Position numbers and translations under genes: made by a program
In this document: piece after piece, positions 58,115-64,000 of the stretch
How positions within the stretch are numbered: the first letter of the stretch is position 1
Layout: the number at the start of each line of letters is the position of its first letter
Source: Hofstenia miamia
Lineage: Eukaryota > Xenacoelomorpha > Acoela
Length of the DNA stretch: 64,000 bases
Reading direction: 5' to 3'
Assembly (NCBI GenBank): GCA_004352715.1
Contig: SCFE01000052.1
Coordinates: forward strand, 1,862,436-1,926,435
Notes under the pieces: model-generated
Database searches by the model: none
What the model was told of the DNA's origin: nothing
Seen by the model: the letters and a program-made list of their open reading frames with translations, nothing else

Positions 58115-58885
58115 TCATTTTTCTTGGTCATCCAAATGCAGGTGAGTATCTCTAGTAATGGGAGGTATCTTAATTATGCTGGATGGTTTGTCTAAGTCAT
58201 GAATAGCTGTGCAGATATATATGCATGAAGTATCAACACTTTCAACTTGAATGGGCACACCTACTATCTGTAATTGCAAAACATTAAATTGAACAGGAAA
58301 ATTAGAACCATTGAGAATTGTGATGTGGGTTTTTCCTTCAGAAACTTTGCACAAATCAGGTGAGAATAAAATTCCTTTAACATATTTACCATGATGTCTG
58401 GCTATCATGACATCTCCATTTATATTGGTCTCAGAAAAAACAGCTGCTCTCATACAGTGTTTTGACTCCAAATAGACTGGGTCAATTAAATTGTATACTA
58501 TCTCCTTTTCTGGAATAGTGGCTAATTGTGTTGCTTCCTGGTCTTTTATAGAGATGGTATTATTTTTATAATCAATTACACAGGCATTCCATTCTAGGAA
58601 ATCATTTCCCAAAATAAGATCATAAGGGAGTGGGTGATTGGATGTATCTACCACAATGAGATCCACTTCAAATAGCTCAGCATGGATGTGCAATGCTGTG
58701 TCACACAATTTCCCTTTCAAAGTGATTTTATTTCCTGAAGCATCAATGAGTTTAACAACTGAGGGATCCCGCAAATTTCACATGAACCATAATCCTTTAC
58801 AGCATTTGTTGCTAATTATTGAGGCAGCAGCTCCAGTATCAATAGTGGCATTAATGATATGCCCATTTATTTCTACAGGGATTTA
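58115..58885 (-). pseudogene. Gypsy aspartic protease, decayed
   Basis: The active-site triplet DTG lies at 58840-58832 within ATIDTGAAASII. A stop separates it from the open frame 58115-58774, which continues with the flap and LPYDLILGNDFLEWN, the second hallmark of retroviral-type proteases (ILG-x-D/N-FL). The remaining frame runs on to the border of RT as a linker. It would cleave the Gag-Pol precursor. Confidence 0.75.
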
Positions 58886-60651
58886 ATTCCTATGTATCAA
58901 ATTAGTCATGACAAGAATGTCCTGTGCATGTTTTGAAGGAGTTGGCACTCCATTTAATTTAAATGCTGCAGAGTTATCAGCTCATCATCCATTAAATCAA
59001 CTAAATTCTCCATAGGGGATTCAGGTTTGGGCTCTTCCAGTATAAATCCCTCTCCATTGGCAATCAACTGTATCTTTGCATGAAAATTTGACTTCAGATG
59101 CCCCTTCTCTCCACATCAGAAACATCTAACAGATGTCATATCAAATTCCTTTTTAATGAAAGTTTTCTTGGGCTTACTTAAATCAGTTTTAATCTTAACT
59201 CCAGTTAAATCAGTGACATCTTTATCAATATGAGTTGTATTATGGATCATATAGACAACACTGATAGTCTTCCTAATAATCTCATGCAAGTTTTCTCCCT
59301 GGCCACATTTTACCTCTAAATGATTTTGGATATAAGGAGGAAAACCTTGACAAATATATGAAATGAGAGAGTGGTGAGAGTACTCAGCAGACAAACTACT
59401 TAGTCAAAACAGCCTTTCCACTTGGGTGATGTAATTCCTAATGTCATCACCTCATTTAAATGAGATATCACAAAGTAAGGTATTATATTGATGCTTAATA
59501 TGTGGGGCTTGATAATCATCTTCAAAGAAGCCCACTAACAACTGGTAATCTGTTTTGATAGTATGATCAAGCATCATATACTGATTATAAGCCAACCCAC
59601 TAAGATACAATGGGAACTGAGATATGGCGGATTCTTGAGAGTTCTTATATTGCTTCATGGTGAGTTCAAATAAGTAAAACCACTCATCAAATGACTGAGA
59701 CACAGCATCAATTTGCCTGGTAAATTTAGGAAGTACAGAGTGCTTGCTGAAAACTACTAAATTCAGGGGGAAGGATAGAATTTCTATACTGTGGTCAGCT
59801 ACTTGACTTAACATGAGAAGGGCTTACATCACTGACATGCTCAATAATCATAGGTACAACAGTTGTGTTAACTTGATCAATAATAGATGAAACATAACAG
59901 ACTTGAGAAGTACCCACAGTAGCTAGGGTGGATACATTAGTCATTGCAGACTGTGTGAATGTAGGGGGACAAATATCTGATGATGTACACAATGAGGCAG
60001 AAATAGGAGGTGTTGCAGTTACCTCAGTTGGAAAATGTGCATTTATGGGATTATGCACAATTCCTGATTGAAACATCTGAGCAAACTAATGGGTAATTCT
60101 CTCAGCAAGCTTTTCTAATGCCTCATCCAGTGCAGCATGGGTAATGTAATTCTCAGACCTAGGCTTGGGTGAATGAATCTCATCTTGATTGGCAGCAGCA
60201 TTTTTTAGTTCCTGTATCTGGAGCTCTAATGCAAATGTGGATTCCAACATTTGTCTTTCCATTCTTTGATAAGCAATGTGTTGAGTGCTGAGCTCTGCTT
60301 GTAGAGACTCAACCTGGCATTCACTCTCTATTCACAAAGCAACCTGTTGTGATAGTGAATCTTTCAAGTGTTCAATTTCCATTCAGTGGGCATTTAAATG
60401 TGGGGTAGGTTGACTGGAATGGCTAAACCCACTGTAAGGACAAATTTGAATTGGTGGAGCATTCCTCAGAGAAACTTGGCTGGGATTACTGTAAGGAATA
60501 GTTGAAGTATTTTGGGTAATGATAAATTAAACAATGATCCAATGGTACAAGGGGTAATGTTCAGGCTACCACTACTTGTACAGGGGACACCACTCCAAGG
60601 GGGAGGAGTCCCAAAATGAGGAGAATAAACAACTGTATGATTAGAATCCAT
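58886..60651 (-). pseudogene. Gypsy gag, decayed
   Basis: The probable start Met is at 60651 (MDSNHTVVYSPHFGTPP); copy B has the same start at 62210. In order: a Pro/Ser-rich head; a coiled-coil-like segment (about 60190-60330: ESLQAELSTQHIAYQRMERQ, then LELQIQELKNAAA); a Thr/Pro/Val-rich linker (59795-60076); a capsid-like region (59116-59814: AVSQSFDEWFYLFELTMKQY, QFPLYLSGLAYNQ, ICQGFPPYIQ); and a zinc knuckle near 59116-59145 in which a TGA falls between VRCF and CGEKGH. Several stops. Structural protein of the particle. Confidence 0.75.
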
Positions 60652-60833
60652 AAATAAATAAATAAGAACAATACTTTCCAAATAACTAAGAAAGCACACA
60701 GATTATAGAAATAACAAGTAAACAACCCAAAAAGGGGATTCAGTAATAAATCCAACATGTAGAAGCACTGAGACAAAAAAGAACTTAAACAAGTAGCAAC
60801 AAAACAAAACTAGTTAAAACATCTAATAACCAG

Positions 60834-61422
60834 TGACAGCAACATAGTTGTTCAGGATCATGTCAGAGGGTTCTGTCATGGTTGCCATGTAGAATCATGG
60901 GCTGGAATTATAATATTACACTAGCTAACTCATTGACACTGCAGAAAGTTGAAAGAGTGACCTCATAAGAACAGCCCTGATTTCATTAAATAGAATTATA
61001 AAAACAAACATTGGTAATTCATCCAAGTAACTACGACTTTTTAGGTAACTTCCAAGATTACCAATTTGTATGGCTTCCAGCTGAAGTGCTAGCAAGAAGG
61101 AGAAGTGTGCTTAACCTTAGTGAATGGTGCTACCTTAGAAATCTCACATTTTATTTTCTATCTTGCTAAATAATAAACACCTCATTTTCATTGTTATCTC
61201 TCAGCTCACTAAATAATAGCATGTTGTTACCATGCATTCATGCTAACCAATGGCATGATATCATCACAGTGTAATTATTTATAGGTGCATGTACATGTTG
61301 CAGATAGAACAAGAGATTTATTATTTCCTTATACATATCCATATCTGTAACCTAAAGTCCAGAATTTGGGATAGGTGATCTGAAAAGATCTCTAGAAGCT
61401 ATGTGTTGCCCCTGTACTTTGA
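60834..61422 (-). repeat. Probable 5' LTR of Gypsy copy A
   Basis: It is shared with 62432-63018 in copy B. Identity ends abruptly at TACTTTGA on the outer side, where the two flanks become unrelated. The inner end reads TGTCA followed, after one base, by TGG at 60832-60830, a plausible start of a primer-binding site (TGGTTATTAGATG) that I cannot assign to a tRNA. The outer terminus is not a clean TG, so that boundary is approximate. Confidence 0.55.
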
Positions 61423-61695
61423 TATTTTCTGATATCAGTGTTATTTCTCTAAGTTCATTCATTTTTTTTGTAAAGATTTCATAGAAATTTTTGTATAGGT
61501 GGATTCCTATAATTGCAATCATTAACATCATCTGCACATCTGCTCTACTCATGTGTTTGGGTAAAAGAATGTAAACACTTTCCTAAGGCTCCTTGTGTTA
61601 ACCACATCTTTATAGAAGAAGCTTATATTTTCTCTCACTTCTTCTTCAGTTATCATTGTCAGATCATTTTTATTCAGTCTCATCATTGTTACTAT

Positions 61696-61696
61696 N
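61696..61696. other. Single-N join
   Basis: One N between unrelated sequence (61423-61695, unidentified) and the truncated gag of Gypsy copy B. As at 35287, a lone N marks an assembly join, so the adjacency of copies A and B is not assured. Confidence 0.8.
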
Positions 61697-63018
61697 GTGC
61701 AGCATGGGTAATGTAATTCTCAGACCTAGAATTGGGTAAATGAATCTCATCTTGATTGGCAGCAGCATTTTTTAGTTCCTGTATCTGGAGCTCTAATGCA
61801 AATGTGGATTCCAACATTTGTCTTTCCATCCTTTGATAAGCAATGTGTTGAGTGTTGAGCTCTGCTTGTAGAGACTCAACATGGCATTTACTCTCCATTT
61901 GCATAGCAACCTAATGAATCTTTCAAGTGTTCAATTTCCATTTGGTGGGCATCTAAATGTGGGGTAGGTTGACTGGAATGGCTAAACCTGCTGTATGAAC
62001 AAACTGGAATTGGTGGAGCATTCTGAGTATTTGAAATTTGATGATCATTTCTCTGAGTCACCTGACTAGGGGAGTTGGTAAAGATAAATTAAAAATTGAT
62101 CCAATGGTACAAGGGGTAATGTCCAGGCTACCACCACTTGTACAGGGGACACTCTGAGAGGGAGGAGTCCCAAAATGAGGAGAATAAACAATGGTACAAT
62201 TAGAATCCATAAATAAAGAACAAAAGAACAATACTTTCCAATAAATCAACAGTTGGGAGCACTTTCCCAATGACTATCAAATCACGTAGATTAAAGGAAT
62301 CACAAATAAACAACCCAAAAAGAGGATATGGCGGGATTTGGTAATAAATCCAACATGTAGAAGGACTGAGACAAAAAGATTTTAAACAAGTAGCAACAAA
62401 ACAAAACAAGTTGAAAACATCTACTAACCAGTGACAGTAACATAGTTGTTCAGGATCATGTCAGGTGTCTTGTCATGGTTGCCATGTAGAATCATGGGCT
62501 GGAATTATATTTACACTAGCTAACTCATTCACACTGCAGAAGGTTTAAAGAACAACCTCATAAGAACAGCCCTGATTTCATTAAATAAAATTATAAAAAC
62601 AAACATTGGTAATTCATCCAAGTAACTATGACTTTTTAGGTAACTTCCAAGATTACCAATTTGTATGGCTTCCAGCCAAAGTGCTTGCATAAAGAAGAAG
62701 TTCTTAAAATTAATGAATGGTGCTACCTTAGATGTCTCACATTTTATTATCTATCTCAAATAATAATAAACACCTCATTTTCATTGTTATCTCTCAGCTC
62801 ACTAAATAATAGCATGTTGTTACCATGCATTCATGCTAACCAATGGCATAATATCATCACAGTGTAATCAGTTATAGGTGCATGTATGTGTTGCATATAG
62901 AACAAGAGATTTATTATTTCTTTATACATATCCATATCTGTAACCTAAATGGTCCACAATTTGAGATAGGTGATCTGTAAGATCTCTAGAAGCTATGTGT
63001 CACCCTGGTACTTTGAGG
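61697..63018 (-). mobile_element. Gypsy copy B: 5' LTR, leader and start of gag only
   Basis: It aligns with 60133-61422 of copy A at an estimated 90-95% identity with small indels. It contains the LTR (62432-63018), the leader, the gag start at 62210 (MDSNCTIVYSPHFGTPP) and the coiled-coil part of gag (ESLQAELNTQHIAYQRMERQ), ending at the N at 61696. Differences from copy A are dominated by TG/CA/CG alternatives. From 63019 to 63560 nothing is recognised. Confidence 0.75.
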
Positions 63019-63574
63019 AAAGTACTCCCAAATTGTTGCCTCAACTTACACAATTATTTGCATATTAAAAAAGAAGTAAGTAAAATTAGAAAAAGGTAAA
63101 TGGTAATTGAAGCTAGATAAAATCTATTAACTGTTCTCAACATTGTTACTTAATTTATACAATTCAAGTTATTACCTGTCTTTGTTTACAATCAAACCAA
63201 ATCACAAGATAGTCATGTCATAAATTTCCCTCACAATTTAATTTGAGCAATATGGTTAGCACCAATCAAGGGGACCTGAAAACAGCTTTTGCAAACTAAA
63301 CTAGAAATAAAGAAATATGTCATACTGACATCATTACAAAATTAAAATAAAGAATAATAATCATGAAATTTCCCTGAGTGACTCTACAGTATGCACCTAT
63401 GTTTAGGGAATAACAACATGTAATCAATCATTGCAATTCAAACATGCACACTATAGCTTTACACTGTGATGATAATAAACCATCAGTTAATGTAAATGCA
63501 TAGCAATTACATGCTATTACTATTTATTACATGAGCTGAAAATAAGAACTACTGAGAACTGTTTTATTGAGCTA

Positions 63575-63598
63575 GATAAGATAAGATAAGATAAGATA
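63575..63598. repeat. GATAA short tandem repeat (LINE 3' tail)
   Basis: Four full GATAA units plus GATA. It lies at the 3' end of the minus-strand LINE that follows. Several CR1/L2/jockey-type LINEs end in a short tandem repeat in place of poly(A). Confidence 0.7.
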
Positions 63599-64000
63599 TT
63601 CTATATTTAGAGACTTTTATTTACAATTTCAGAAACTGATAAGTTCTCTAAATAGCCTCAATAATGTACAAAAATAATAAAAAGACATGAAATATATACA
63701 AGAAAAGCGTCATTTTAGGCTACGGATATTATAGTCTTGTAGTAGTAGTATAATCAGTATTATAAAATTTGTAGCCTACCCAAGCTTTTCCACAGATGAA
63801 CTTTTGCTTTAGAATTAATTCCTTAACACGTTTGTGAAAGTGTTTTACATTTTTAATACATTTGATCTCTTGGGGAAATTCATTCCATTGCCTTATTGCA
63901 TTATTTATAAAAGAATTTCGTTTTATTTTAGATTTATACTTGTTTACTGTAAATCTTTTTGTTCTTTCATTGATCTTGTTTGAAAATTCAGGTATTTTTA
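63599..64000 (-). pseudogene. LINE RT C-terminus and 3'UTR (runs off the window)
   Basis: The minus-strand frame is open from the window edge to a TAA at 63731-63729 (89 codons): KINERTKRFTVNKYKSKIKR, then NSFINNAIRQWNEFPQEIK, then NVKHFHKRVKELIL. This is the C-terminal NSF-x-x-R-x-x-x-WN-x-LP-x(2)-I...F-x-x-x-(L/V) motif of jockey/CR1-type LINE RTs. About 130 bp of 3'UTR follow, then the GATAA tail. The part present is uninterrupted, so it could belong to a young element continuing beyond 64000. It is CpG-containing, unlike the DNA to its left. Confidence 0.75.

Larger units (their letters stand above)
54078..61422 (-). mobile_element. Ty3/Gypsy LTR retrotransposon, decayed copy A
   Basis: Minus-strand order: LTR (about 61422-60834), leader, gag (60651 down), protease, RT, RNase H, integrase, unidentified 3' region. 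This protease-RT-RH-IN order defines Ty3/Gypsy. No 3' LTR is found, so the left boundary is arbitrary and the copy is probably truncated there. Frames are broken by stops and frameshifts, several at TGA where relatives have Arg (CGA), in keeping with CpG decay. A partial second copy lies to the right. No restored reading frame is given. Confidence 0.85.

Noticed and set aside
60466-60776. Hydrophobic minus-strand frames upstream of gag
   Set aside because: They read through the LTR/leader in other frames; only the MDSN start at 60651 is repeated at the equivalent place in copy B with a kept frame.
1-64000. CRISPR array, bacterial operons or phage genes
   Set aside because: Composition, introns and the mobile elements are those of an animal nuclear genome; no regularly spaced repeats or ribosome-binding-site-led gene runs are present.

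Overview
This is AT-rich nuclear DNA from an invertebrate animal. The evidence is spliced coding exons with GT/AG borders, a ciliary transition-zone gene, a neuropeptide-type 7TM receptor, and a mixed load of LINE, Penelope-like, Ty3/Gypsy, Tc1/mariner, hAT-like and foldback elements. I cannot fix the phylum from sequence alone. Host gene density is very low: I support only two genes, both on the minus strand. All other coding-looking sequence belongs to, or is decayed from, mobile elements.

Layout. 1-13 kb: unannotated AT-rich DNA with decayed LINE pieces (a plus-strand endonuclease beside a minus-strand reverse transcriptase at 5.8-7.0 kb; an ORF1 piece at 7.8-8.5 kb) and hAT-like MITEs (the cleanest at 11876-12073, with an exact 8-bp target duplication). 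13.0-21.2 kb: a two-exon rhodopsin-like receptor. Its 6.6-kb intron holds two antisense copies of a restriction-like-endonuclease LINE; the younger copy has a tRNA-like 5' head. A 633-bp near-complete palindrome starts 36 nt after the receptor stop codon, so it would lie in the 3'UTR. 21-33 kb: mostly empty, with a possible 1.66-kb hAT-like element and a foldback element with repeat-bearing arms. 33-46.5 kb: a mobile-element graveyard of at least four Penelope-like fragments, an endonuclease/RT LINE with an assembly duplication, a LINE ORF1 with a Cys-rich finger, and an internally deleted Tc1 element inserted in a TA tract. 47.4-48.8 kb: TMEM17 (two exons, intact), with an assembly duplication in its 3' flank. 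49-52.5 kb: mostly empty, with inverted modules and a MITE with a 9-bp target duplication. 52.5-63.7 kb: a strikingly CpG-poor block containing a Ty3/Gypsy element (minus strand: LTR, gag, protease, RT, RNase H, integrase, then an unidentified 3' region) and the 5' part of a second copy. 63.6-64 kb: the 3' end of another LINE with a GATAA tail.

The two host genes are unrelated in function: TMEM17 acts at the ciliary gate and the receptor at the plasma membrane. The most interesting signals are the palindrome attached to the receptor 3' end, the reciprocal TG/CA decay between the two Gypsy copies (a mutational trace of CpG methylation), the tRNA-like head on the LINE, the deletion-fused Tc1 protein, and the hammerhead-like remnant near a Penelope-like element. 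Several apparent structures (35287, 47596-47616, 61696) are assembly joins and should not be read as biology without checking.
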